From the NCBI GenBank assembly GCA_963832725.1, contig CAWHVG010000002.1, forward strand, positions 62,001-126,000: a DNA stretch of 64,000 nt, in the 5' to 3' direction. The notes beneath the pieces are model-generated. The model made no database searches, had not been told where the DNA came from, and saw only the letters and a program-made list of their open reading frames with translations. Below are positions 12,504 to 20,412 of the stretch, piece after piece. Each line of letters opens with the position of its first letter. The stretch's first letter is position 1. A program made the translations under genes and the position numbers. The DNA is from JAEZBP01 sp963832725 (GTDB lineage Bacteria > Myxococcota_A > Polyangia > Polyangiales > Sandaracinaceae).

Positions 12504-14306
12504 TCAGTCCTCGAGCACCGCGCCGCGGCTGGCGCTCGTCACCAGGCGCGCGTATCGGCGCAGCCACCGGCTCTCGACCTCCGGCCTGAAGTCCGGCAGC
12601 GCCTCGATCCGGCTCGCGAGCTCTTCGTCCGAGAGGCGCACGTCGAGCGTCCGAGCCTCCAAATCGATGGCGATGAGGTCGCCCTCCCGCAGCGCCGCGA
12701 TCGGTCCGCGGGCGGCCGCCTCGGGGCTGATGTGCCCGATGCAGGCGCCGCGCGTGGCGCCGCTGAAGCGGCCGTCGGTGATCAACGCCACTCTGTCGCC
12801 GAGGCCCATCCCGCTGATGGCGCTGGTGGGCTCGAGCATCTCCTGCATGCCCGGGCCGCCGGCCGGCCCTTCGTAGCGGATGACCACCACGTCCCCCGGG
12901 CGAATGCGTCCGCCGCGGATGGCGGTGACGGCCTCGTCGTGGCTCTCGAAGACCCGCGCCGGGCCGGTGTGTTGGCGCATCGCCGGATCGACCGCGCCGG
13001 TCTTCACCACCGCGCCTTCGGGAGCGAGGTTGCCGAAGAGCAGCGCCAGCCCACCCTGCGCCGAGTAGGGCGACTCCACCGAGCGGATGACCTCCGGATC
13101 GCTCAGCCGCGCCCGCGCGATGGCGCCCCCGACGCTCTCGCCGCCGACCGTCGGCCGGTCGAGATGCAGGAGCGCTGGCAGCTTGGCCAGCTCGCTCATC
13201 ACCGCCGGGATCCCACCCGCGCGGTGGAGATCCTCCATGTGGTGCTGGCCGGCCGGGCTGAGCTTGCAGAGGTAGGGGACCCGCTGGCTGATCTCGTTGA
13301 TGCGGGCGAGCGGGTAGTCGACGCCGGCCTCCCGGGCGATGGCCAAGAGATGGAGGACCGTGTTGGTGCTGCCGCCGAGCGCCACGTCGAGCGCGAACGC
13401 GTCGTCGAAGGCCTCTTTCGTCAGGATCTTGCCGGCGGTCAGGTCGTCTCGGATCAGCATGCCAATCCGCCACGCCGCCGCCTCCGCCAGCGCCTCGCGC
13501 ATCTCGCTCTTGGCCAGCGCGGTCCCGCTGTAGGGCAGCGACAGGCCGAGCGCCTCCGTGAGGCAGTTCATGCTGTTGGCCGTGAAGAGCCCGCTGCAGC
13601 TCCCGCACGAGGGGCAGGCGTGATCCTCGAGCTCCTTCAGCTGCGAGAGCTGGATCTTGCCGGCCTCGAGCTGCCCGACCCCCTCGAACACGCTGGAGAG
13701 ATCGATGGGCCGCCCGTCGGCGGTCCGGCCCGCCGCCATCGGTCCGCCGCTGATGAAGATGGTGGGGATGTCGAGGCGCGCGGCCGCCATCAGCATCCCG
13801 GGCACGATCTTGTCGCAGTTCGGGATGCACACCATCGCGTCGAAGCAGTGGGCGCGGATCATCGTCTCGACCGAGTCGGCGATGAGCTCGCGGCTCGGCA
13901 GCGAGAAGCGCATGCCGGCGTGCCCCATGGCGATGCCGTCGTCGACGCCGATGGTGTTGAACTCGAAGGGCACCATGCCCGCGTCGCGCAGGGCCCGCTT
14001 CACCAGCGCACCGAACTCGGCGAGGTGCGCGTGTCCGGGGACGATGTCGACGTGGCTGTTCACCAAGGCGACGAAGGGCTTGTCCATGTCCTCGTCGCGA
14101 ACGCCGACGGCCTTGAGGAGCGAGCGGTGGGGCGCTCGCGTCACGCCTTCTTTGATCACCTTCGAGCGCGGCGAGGGAAAGAGCGGGACCTTCTTCTCCC
14201 GCGGTCGTGGCCCCGGCGCCGGGCTGGGGCTCGATGCCGCAGAATGTGATCTCAGCTCGTAGAGATGTGCCGGAACGAACCAGCGCTTGGTGGTCGAATC
14301 GCTCAT
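12504..14306 (-). CDS. ilvD: dihydroxy-acid dehydratase
   Basis: IlvD dehydrates the 2,3-dihydroxy acids to the 2-keto acids of valine and isoleucine and needs an Fe-S cluster. Cluster ligands and neighbours are seen in 'CIPNCDKIVPGM' and 'CPSCGSCSGLFTANSMNC', with 'GGSTNTVLHL' and 'DGRFSGATRGACIGH' further on. The start at 14306 gives 600 residues. The conserved domain only begins near residue 52 ('GVTRAPHRSLLKAVG'), so there is an N-terminal Ser/Pro-rich extension ('AASSPSPAPGPRPREKK'), or the true start lies downstream. It is the first enzyme gene of the operon, 108 bases after the attenuator hairpin. The frame is intact. Confidence 0.95.
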   Translation of the reverse strand: MSDSTTKRWFVPAHLYELRSHSAASSPSPAPGPRPREKKVPLFPSPRSKVIKEGVTRAPHRSLLKAVGVRDEDMDKPFVALVNSHVDIVPGHAHLAEFGALVKRALRDAGMVPFEFNTIGVDDGIAMGHAGMRFSLPSRELIADSVETMIRAHCFDAMVCIPNCDKIVPGMLMAAARLDIPTIFISGGPMAAGRTADGRPIDLSSVFEGVGQLEAGKIQLSQLKELEDHACPSCGSCSGLFTANSMNCLTEALGLSLPYSGTALAKSEMREALAEAAAWRIGMLIRDDLTAGKILTKEAFDDAFALDVALGGSTNTVLHLLAIAREAGVDYPLARINEISQRVPYLCKLSPAGQHHMEDLHRAGGIPAVMSELAKLPALLHLDRPTVGGESVGGAIARARLSDPEVIRSVESPYSAQGGLALLFGNLAPEGAVVKTGAVDPAMRQHTGPARVFESHDEAVTAIRGGRIRPGDVVVIRYEGPAGGPGMQEMLEPTSAISGMGLGDRVALITDGRFSGATRGACIGHISPEAAARGPIAALREGDLIAIDLEARTLDVRLSDEELASRIEALPDFRPEVESRWLRRYARLVTSASRGAVLED

Positions 14307-14413
14307 GAGGATATTTCGCTTCGGCTGGGCTTCGTTCGGTGGAGAGAGAAGCGCGGTCGTGTGGTGGGAGCAGGAACAACGCGCAGTCACTCGAGCTGAT
14401 GCTCAGAAATGCG

Positions 14414-14445
14414 AAAACCCCCGCAGCTTCGTCGAGCTGCGGGGG
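14414..14445 (-). terminator. attenuator terminator upstream of ilvD
   Basis: A perfect 11-bp stem (CCCCCGCAGCT at 14445-14435 paired with AGCTGCGGGGG at 14428-14418, minus strand) encloses a 6-base loop and is followed by TTTTC. It lies 28 bases after the stop codon of the Leu/Val/Ile-rich leader peptide and 108 bases before ilvD. The stem is symmetrical and also has CCTTTTT on the plus strand, so it could act in both directions. The position between leader peptide and first structural gene is that of the terminator of an amino-acid attenuator. The hairpin is seen; the attenuation role is inferred. Confidence 0.88.
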
Positions 14446-14473
14446 CCTTTTTCGTTGTTCGCTTTCGCTTTCG

Positions 14474-14572
14474 CTATGCGATTGGCCGCCCGCCGCTCGT
14501 AATGACGAGCGCTACGAGAAGTAGGCCGAGGAGGAGTACCGGGACGGAACGAAGAAGGGCCTCGCCGAGCAT
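14474..14572 (-). CDS. ilv operon leader peptide (attenuation)
   Basis: A 32-codon frame beginning MLGEALLRSV. 16 of its 32 residues are Leu (10), Val (4) or Ile (2), packed in residues 10-24 (VPVLLLGLLLVALVI). It uses codons that are unusual in this GC-rich DNA: three CTT, one CTA, two GTA and one ATT. A GAGGGG box lies 8 bases before the ATG. The stop is 28 bases before the intrinsic terminator. Such peptides work by ribosome stalling: shortage of charged Leu/Val/Ile tRNA holds the ribosome on the run of codons and changes the fold of the RNA ahead, so the terminator does not form. A short membrane peptide is the other reading, but the context makes a leader much more likely. Confidence 0.85.
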   Translation of the reverse strand: MLGEALLRSVPVLLLGLLLVALVITSGGRPIA

Positions 14573-14675
14573 CGACGGGACCCCTCGCGCGAGCAGCAGG
14601 AGCGCGGACCCACGGGCCGTGTCGGCCTGGGGTCGCTGTCCGCGGTCCGCTTTACGCGACGACATCACGAAGGGG

Positions 14676-14704
14676 AAGATGTCGGCCTTGACGCAGCGTG
14701 TCAA
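14676..14704 (-). promoter_or_regulatory. candidate promoter of the ilv-leu operon
   Basis: On the minus strand a perfect -35 hexamer TTGACA (14704-14699) is followed after 17 bases by CATCTT (14681-14676), which keeps the key A and T of a -10 element. Transcription would begin near 14669, about 97 bases before the leader peptide start. The hexamers and spacing are seen; use in vivo is inferred. Confidence 0.5.
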
Positions 14705-14705
14705 G
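14687..14705. promoter_or_regulatory. inverted repeat CTTGAC-N7-GTCAAG
   Basis: Two 6-bp arms (14687-14692 and 14700-14705) form an inverted repeat in the middle of the asnB/ilv divergent region. The right arm contains most of the -35 element proposed for the ilv promoter, and the left arm reads TTGACG towards asnB. It could be an operator shared by both promoters or simply two facing -35 elements. No matching regulator gene is next to it. Confidence 0.35.
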
Positions 14706-14857
14706 AGGTACGGCTCCGTTCGTGGCATATTTTGCGGTCTCATGGCCCGCTGTGAGCGTTCGCACGAGCCGCTCGACCGCGCTATGCTGCGGCGCGTCAC
14801 GAAATCTGGCGCCCTCCGCGGGCTCCGCGGCGGGCCTACGCTACGTCCAGGCGACCC

Positions 14858-16519
14858 ATGTGCTCCATCCTCGGCATCTTCGACATCCAGACCGATCCCA
14901 AACCGCTGCGGACGCTCGCCCTGCGCGCGAGCAAGCGCCAGCGCCACCGTGGCCCCGACTGGAGCGGCATCTACAGCGATGAGCGAGCCATCCTCGTTCA
15001 CGAGCGCCTCGCTATCGTCGACGTCGACAGCGGCGCCCAACCGCTCTACTCGGCGGACCGGAGCCGCATCCTGGCGGTGAACGGTGAGATCTACAATCAC
15101 CGAGAGCTGAGACAGGTCTACGCGTCCTATCCGTTTCAGACCGGATCCGACTGCGAGGTCATCCTCGCGCTCTACGAGGACAAGGGCCCAGACTTTCTGA
15201 ACGAGCTGAACGGCATTTTCGCGTTCGCGCTCTACGACGCGCAGCAGGATCGCTATCTCGTGGCGCGCGATCCGATCGGCGTGATGCCGCTCTACATGGG
15301 GCGAGACGAGCACGGCAACCGCTGGGTCGCGTCCGAGATGAAGGCGCTCGTCGGCGTGTGCACGAGCGTCGAGGACTTCCCGCCGGGACATTATCTCGAC
15401 AGCCGGGTCGGCGAGCCCGTCCGCTACTACGAGCCGTCCTGGCGCGAGTACGACGCGGTGCGCGATGCGTCGGCGGAGCCAACGGCGATCCGTGAGGCGC
15501 TCGAGGCCGCGGTGCAGCGGCAGATGATGAGTGACGTGCCCTACGGCGTGCTGCTCTCGGGTGGGCTGGACTCGTCGGTCCTGACGGCCGTCGCCCGCAG
15601 GTTTCGTGAGCGGCGGGTGGAGACGGACGGAGCGACGGAGGCGTGGTGGCCGCAGCTCCACTCCTTCGCCATCGGGTTGGAAGGATCGCCGGACCTCGAG
15701 GCGGCGCGCCTGGCCGCGGAGGCGATCGGCACCGTCCACCACGAGACCGTCTACACGCTGCAGGAGGGTATCGACGCGCTCCCGGACGTCATCCACCACC
15801 TCGAGACCTTCGACGTGACGACCGTGCGCGCGTCGACGCCGATGTATCTCTTGGCGCGGAAGATCCGAGCCATGGGGATCAAGATGGTGCTGACCGGGGA
15901 GGGCTCGGACGAGATCTTCGGCGGCTACCTCTACTTCCACAAGGCGCCGAGCGCGAAGGACTTCCACGACGAGACGGTCCGCAAGATCGACGCGCTCTCC
16001 AAGTTCGACTGTCTGCGGGCGAACAAGTCGATGGCGGCGTGGGGGGTGGAGGCGCGGGTGCCCTTCCTGGACCGGGCGTTCCTCGACGTCGCGATGTCCA
16101 TCGACCCGGCTGCCAAGATGGCCCGTGACGGCAAGATGGAGAAGCACATCCTCCGCGAGGCGTTCACCGGCTACCTGCCGGACCCGATCCTGTGGCGGCA
16201 GAAGGAGCAGTTCTCGGACGGGGTGGGCTACGGCTGGATCGACGGCCTGCGCGAGCACGCGGAGCGCGAGGTGAGCGACGACGAGCTGGCCGCCGCGAGC
16301 GAGCGTTTCGTGCGCAATCCGCCGCGGACCAAGGAGGCCTACCTCTACCGCGCGATCTTCGAGCAGCACTTTCCGAGCGACGACGCGGCGGCCTGCGTGC
16401 CGGAGGGGCCGTCGATCGCGTGCAGCTCACCGGTGGCCATCGCCTGGGAGAAGTCCTTCGCCGACCACGCCGACCCGTCGGGACGCGCCATCCGCGGCGT
16501 CCACAAGGACAGCTGGTGA
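14858..16519 (+). CDS. asnB: asparagine synthetase B (glutamine-hydrolysing)
   Basis: AsnB uses glutamine, aspartate and ATP to make asparagine. After the initiator Met comes the nucleophile Cys2 ('MCSILGIFD'), the class II amidotransferase domain with 'RHRGPDWSG' and 'VNGEIYNHRELR', and the C-terminal synthetase domain with the PP-loop SGGLDSS (about residues 233-239). 'TGEGSDEIFGGYLYFH' and 'EARVPFLDRAFLDVAM' follow. At 553 residues it matches the E. coli AsnB type in size. The frame is intact. Its stop overlaps a possible GTG start of pheA, so the two are probably one transcript. It is transcribed away from the branched-chain operon. Confidence 0.96.
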   Translation: MCSILGIFDIQTDPKPLRTLALRASKRQRHRGPDWSGIYSDERAILVHERLAIVDVDSGAQPLYSADRSRILAVNGEIYNHRELRQVYASYPFQTGSDCEVILALYEDKGPDFLNELNGIFAFALYDAQQDRYLVARDPIGVMPLYMGRDEHGNRWVASEMKALVGVCTSVEDFPPGHYLDSRVGEPVRYYEPSWREYDAVRDASAEPTAIREALEAAVQRQMMSDVPYGVLLSGGLDSSVLTAVARRFRERRVETDGATEAWWPQLHSFAIGLEGSPDLEAARLAAEAIGTVHHETVYTLQEGIDALPDVIHHLETFDVTTVRASTPMYLLARKIRAMGIKMVLTGEGSDEIFGGYLYFHKAPSAKDFHDETVRKIDALSKFDCLRANKSMAAWGVEARVPFLDRAFLDVAMSIDPAAKMARDGKMEKHILREAFTGYLPDPILWRQKEQFSDGVGYGWIDGLREHAEREVSDDELAAASERFVRNPPRTKEAYLYRAIFEQHFPSDDAAACVPEGPSIACSSPVAIAWEKSFADHADPSGRAIRGVHKDSW

Positions 16520-16524
16520 GCGTG

Positions 16525-18114
16525 ATGGCGTCGGCGCGCGAGGGCAGGTCACGAGGCGCGGATGGGATCGACGATCGCACGACCGAGCGCACGAAGGGTG
16601 AGAGCGTGAAGGGAAGCGGGGCGAAGCGAGCGAAGGCCCCCACCACCGACGGTGGCGCGGCGAAGGGAACGGGCGGGACGAAGGCGGAAGGCGGAGCGAC
16701 CGCCGCGAAGCGAGCGGGTCGAGGTGACGCGGCGAAGGGAGCGCGCGGGACGAAGTCGGAAGGCGGGACGACCGCCGCGAAGCGAGGCGGCGCGGCGGGC
16801 AAGGGGGCGAAGCGAGCGGGCAGGACGAAGGTGGCGGGCGGAGCGACCGCCGCGAAGCGAGCGGGTCGAGGTGGCGCGGCGGCGAAGAGAGAGCGCGGGA
16901 CGAAGTCGGAGGGCGGGACACCTGTCGAAGGGACCGAGGCGCGCCGGCGACGTGAGAGGTCCGCGCCCGAGAAAGATGCGGCTTCGCGACCGGCGGAGAA
17001 GAGCTCCCCCGAAGGGACCCGGCGAGCCGGCGGCTCCGTCGCGCTCGGTGGCATCCGCGAGCGCATCGACGACGTGGACGCGCGCCTCCTCGCGTTGCTC
17101 GGCGAGCGGACGGAGCTGGTCGCACACGTCGCGGAGGCCAAGCGCGCGAAAGGCATCAGCACGGTCGATCCGGAGCGCGAGAACGCCGTGCTCCAGCGCC
17201 TTCTCGCCCGCGGCGCGGGTCGCTTCCCGCGCGAGGCCATCCTCGCCGTCTTCCGCGAGATCATGAGCGCGTCGGTGTCGATTCAAGCCACCGTGACCGT
17301 CGCCTATCTGGGTCCGGCCGGTACCTTCTCGCACCTCGCGGCGCGCACCCTCTTCGGCTACGCGCCCGCCTACCTGGAAGAGGCGACCATCGAGGGCGTC
17401 TTCGACGCGGTCACGCGCGGTCGCGCCACCTACGGCGTGGTCCCGCTCGAGAACTCCAGCGAAGGCTCCGTCGTCAGCGCGATCGACGCGCTGCTCAACA
17501 ACGGATGCGTCGTCCGGCGCGAGGTCGTGCTTCCGATCGCGCACTGCCTGATGAGCCGGGTGGCGGGCCTCTCGGGCGTCGAGAGGGTGTACTCGCATCC
17601 GCAGGCGCTGGCGCAGTGCCGCGGCTGGTTGGCCCGCTCGCTCGCCGACGCGCAGCTCGTCCACACCACGTCCACCGCGGCCGCGGTGCAGCAGGCGCGG
17701 CACGATCCCGCCGGCGCGGCGATCGGCAGCGCCCTGGCGAGCGAGCTCTACGGGCTGCCCATCCTCGCGGAGAACATCCACGATCACGCTCACAATCAAA
17801 CGCGCTTCGTGATGATCGGGGATGCCCCCGCGCGTCCCACGGGTGACGACAAGACCACTCTCGCGTTCTCCATCACCGACGACAGCCGGCGCGGGAGCCT
17901 CCGGCGCACCCTCGGCTGCCTCGACCGCCACGGTGTCAACATGACGCGCATCGAGTCGCGCCCGAGCCGTGTGGAGCCCTGGCGCTACGTCTTCGTGGTC
18001 GACGTGCAGGGGCACGCCGAAGATCCGCCCGTCGCGCGGGCGATCGAGGAGCTGCGCGGCCGCTGCGAATGGGTCCGTGTGCTCGGGAGCTACCCCCGCT
18101 ATCCCGAGGCCTGA
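16525..18114 (+). CDS. pheA: chorismate mutase/prephenate dehydratase with repetitive N-terminal extension
   Basis: The bifunctional P-protein turns chorismate into prephenate and then phenylpyruvate. The chorismate mutase domain begins near residue 174 ('GGIRERIDDVDARLLALLGER'), and prephenate dehydratase near 256 ('AYLGPAGTFSHLAAR', 'PLENSSEGSV', and the catalytic Thr motif in 'NQTRFVMIG'). An ACT domain follows at the C-terminus ('LRRTLGCLDRHGVNMTRIESRPS'). Before these is an extra ~170 residues, rich in Lys, Arg, Ala and Gly, made of ~24-residue repeats of the type GTKxEGGxTAAKRxGRG. No start codon is available between the extension and the mutase domain, so it is presumably translated. 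The ATG at 16525 or the GTG at 16516 (overlapping the asnB stop) could be the start. Confidence 0.92.
   Translation: MASAREGRSRGADGIDDRTTERTKGESVKGSGAKRAKAPTTDGGAAKGTGGTKAEGGATAAKRAGRGDAAKGARGTKSEGGTTAAKRGGAAGKGAKRAGRTKVAGGATAAKRAGRGGAAAKRERGTKSEGGTPVEGTEARRRRERSAPEKDAASRPAEKSSPEGTRRAGGSVALGGIRERIDDVDARLLALLGERTELVAHVAEAKRAKGISTVDPERENAVLQRLLARGAGRFPREAILAVFREIMSASVSIQATVTVAYLGPAGTFSHLAARTLFGYAPAYLEEATIEGVFDAVTRGRATYGVVPLENSSEGSVVSAIDALLNNGCVVRREVVLPIAHCLMSRVAGLSGVERVYSHPQALAQCRGWLARSLADAQLVHTTSTAAAVQQARHDPAGAAIGSALASELYGLPILAENIHDHAHNQTRFVMIGDAPARPTGDDKTTLAFSITDDSRRGSLRRTLGCLDRHGVNMTRIESRPSRVEPWRYVFVVDVQGHAEDPPVARAIEELRGRCEWVRVLGSYPRYPEA
16675..16920 (+). repeat. ~73-75 bp tandem repeats in the pheA 5' part
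   Basis: About three and a half copies of a 73-75 bp unit. Each starts around 'gggacgaag' and contains 'gcgaccgccgcgaagcgag'. They encode the Lys/Ala/Gly repeats of the PheA extension and keep the reading frame. Copies differ by several bases, so this is not a recent duplication. Confidence 0.7.
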
Positions 18115-18131
18115 GTGAGCCGAGGAGGTCG

Positions 18132-18149
18132 CACCGGATCGCTCCGGTG
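18132..18149. terminator. hairpin between convergent genes
   Basis: CACCGGA and TCCGGTG form a 7-bp stem with a TCGC loop, placed between the stop of pheA and the stop of the sensor kinase. There is no T-run, so it is only a candidate bidirectional terminator. Confidence 0.4.
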
Positions 18150-18151
18150 AG

Positions 18152-20377
18152 TCAGCGGCCGCCGTCGTCCGAGAGGACCTGCTGCCGCCTCTCTTCGAGC
18201 GCGCGCCGGACGGCGGCCGTGAGGACTCGGCTCGTGAACGGCTTCGACAGGATTCGACCCTCCGTCACGCCGTGTCGCGCTCGGGTCTCGTCCGTGTGCC
18301 CTGACATGTAGAGCACACCGATGGCGGGGCGTTCGGCGCGGAGAGCGTCGGCCAGCTCGCGCGCGCTCATGCTCGGTATCACCACGTCGGTGAGGAGGAG
18401 ATCGATGGGACCGTCGTAGGCACGCGCGAGATCGAGCGCCGCCTTTCCGTCTGCGGCGCCGATCACGCGATGCCCACTCCGCCGGAGGACGTCGCAGGTG
18501 ATCCGCCGCACCATCACGTCGTCCTCGACCACCATCACCGTGCCCTGCTCTCCTCGGACAGGCGGATGCGACGAGTGCTCGTCCTGCTCGGCGCGCGGGA
18601 GGGAGACGTGGAACGTGGTCCCGCGTCCGGGGGCCGTCTCGACGCTGATCTTTCCACCCGCTTTCTGCACCACGCCGTACACCGTCGACAGCCCGAGGCC
18701 TGTTCCGGTGTCCTTGGTGGTGAAGAAGGGCTCGAAGATGTGCTCGAGCGCGGTCGCGTCGATGCCCACGCCCTCGTCTTTGACGCTCAGCTGTACCTCG
18801 GCGGCGCCGTGGAGCCTGCAGCGCACCTCGACGGTGCCTCCGTGCGGCATCGCGTCGCGCGCGTTGAGCACCAGGTTGAGGAGCACCTGCTCGAGGCTGC
18901 CCGCGTCGGCTAGCACGGGGAGCGGCCCGCTCGGGATCTCGGTGTCGAGCGTCACCTCCTCGCTGAACAGCCGGCGGAGCATCTTCTCCATTCCGCGCAC
19001 GCTCGCGCCGAGGTCGACCACGTGGAGCTCTCGCGTCTCACGACGGCTGAACGCCAGGAGCTGACGGGTGAGCGCGGCCCCGTGCTGCGCGGCCTCGAGG
19101 ATCTGCTCCGCTTCGGTGACCATCTGGTCGTCGGCGATCGGGAGGCTCGCCAGGAGCAGCTCCGCGTTCGTCGAGACCACCGTGAGCAGGTTGTTGAAGT
19201 CGTGGGCCACGCCACCGGCCAAGCGGCCCACCGCCTCCATCTTCTGGGCTTGGCGGAGCTCGCGCTCGAGCGTGCGGCGCTCGCCGATGTCGCGCAGGCT
19301 GGTCACGATGCCGCGCACGTTCGGGTCGTCGAGGCGGTTTTGGGCGACGATCTCCATCTCGCGGAGCGCGCCGTCACGATGCTTCATCCGGACCTCGGTG
19401 CGCGCCGCGCCTCGGGCGAGAACGCGCTCGAAGCTCGCGCGCGCCGCGGCGAGCTCGTTCGGATGGACCAGGTCGAAGATCGATCCTCCGAGAAGCTCGT
19501 CCGGCTCCCAGCCGAGCAGCGCTTTCATGCGCGGGCTGAGGTAGAGGCGGGTGCCCTCCGTGTCGCAGACCGAGACGACGTCGCTGCTCGATTCGATCAG
19601 CGTGCGGAAGTAGGCCTCGCGCGTCGCCAGCCGGCGCTCGATGGCGGCCCGGCGGAACGCGGAGGCGAGGTGGGACGCGAGCGTCTCGATCAGGCGCGCG
19701 CAATCGTGATCGTCGCGTCGGGCGAGGATGGAGATGCGCCCGATGCGGGCGTCGCCGACGCGGATGGGCGCCGCGATCGCTTCCTTCGGCAGGGTGGGAC
19801 CGTAGCGGTGGCCTTCGACCTCGATGCACGCCGGCGCGTCCGGCGCCGCGCGGTCGACCATCTCCAGGACACGCGGCATCACGTCGTGCGGATCGCCGTC
19901 GTGGGATTGGAGAATCACCGCGATGTCGTGCAGACACTCGAGCTCGTGGAGCTGGCGCTCGAGACGCGCGCGTTGCGCGTCGACCTGACGCCGTAGCCGC
20001 TCCTCCTCCGTGGTGTCGCGCCGAACCACCGACACCGCCGCAGGGCGCCCGCCGGCGTCCATCTCGGGCAGCAGGAACACCTCCATGGTCCGGGTGTTCG
20101 CCGCGTCCTCGAAGATGCGCACCACCTGCACGTCCCCCGAGCGCAGCACGTGCTCCACAGTGCGCTTCCAGGCGGCTGCGCGCGCCGAGTGCGTGCTGCG
20201 TTCGTCGAGGCTGGCGCCGATCAGGCTCTCGAGGCTCTCGCCGGTGATCCGCGCGATGTCCGGGTGCACGTACGCGTACCGGCCGTGCGCGTCGATCCGC
20301 GCGATCAGGTCCGCTGGTCCGATACGCGCTGCAGTCCCCCGCGCGCTTTCCTGATCTCGAGCCCCCACCTGACTCAC
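18152..20377 (-). CDS. hybrid PAS/GAF sensor histidine kinase with C-terminal receiver
   Basis: A soluble hybrid kinase of about 741 residues without membrane segments. Order: an N-terminal PAS domain ('DAHGRYAYVHPDIARITGESL'), a GAF-like segment after a coiled linker, and a second PAS domain ('LYLSPRMKALLGWEPDELLGG'). Then comes the HisKA phosphoacceptor 'GGVAHDFNNLLTVV' and a HATPase with 'LNLVLNARDAM' (N box), 'DEGVGID' (G1), and 'TGLGLSTVYGVV' (G2). A receiver domain follows, with 'VVEDDVMVRR' and phosphoacceptor Asp in 'DLLLTDVVIPS'. The start is GTG at 20377 or 20368; both follow a stretch with GGGGTGAG. The H-D-F-N-N histidine box is common in myxobacterial kinases that feed their own or a separate receiver. 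The signal sensed is unknown. Confidence 0.88.
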   Translation of the reverse strand: MSQVGARDQESARGTAARIGPADLIARIDAHGRYAYVHPDIARITGESLESLIGASLDERSTHSARAAAWKRTVEHVLRSGDVQVVRIFEDAANTRTMEVFLLPEMDAGGRPAAVSVVRRDTTEEERLRRQVDAQRARLERQLHELECLHDIAVILQSHDGDPHDVMPRVLEMVDRAAPDAPACIEVEGHRYGPTLPKEAIAAPIRVGDARIGRISILARRDDHDCARLIETLASHLASAFRRAAIERRLATREAYFRTLIESSSDVVSVCDTEGTRLYLSPRMKALLGWEPDELLGGSIFDLVHPNELAAARASFERVLARGAARTEVRMKHRDGALREMEIVAQNRLDDPNVRGIVTSLRDIGERRTLERELRQAQKMEAVGRLAGGVAHDFNNLLTVVSTNAELLLASLPIADDQMVTEAEQILEAAQHGAALTRQLLAFSRRETRELHVVDLGASVRGMEKMLRRLFSEEVTLDTEIPSGPLPVLADAGSLEQVLLNLVLNARDAMPHGGTVEVRCRLHGAAEVQLSVKDEGVGIDATALEHIFEPFFTTKDTGTGLGLSTVYGVVQKAGGKISVETAPGRGTTFHVSLPRAEQDEHSSHPPVRGEQGTVMVVEDDVMVRRITCDVLRRSGHRVIGAADGKAALDLARAYDGPIDLLLTDVVIPSMSARELADALRAERPAIGVLYMSGHTDETRARHGVTEGRILSKPFTSRVLTAAVRRALEERRQQVLSDDGGR

Positions 20378-20412
20378 CCCTAGATCGAGAATGACACAGG
20401 TCCGGAGGATGA

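Noticed and set aside
14474..16369. 631-codon minus-strand frame antisense to asnB
   Set aside because: Only its last 32 codons make sense, as the ilv leader peptide; the rest mirrors asnB.
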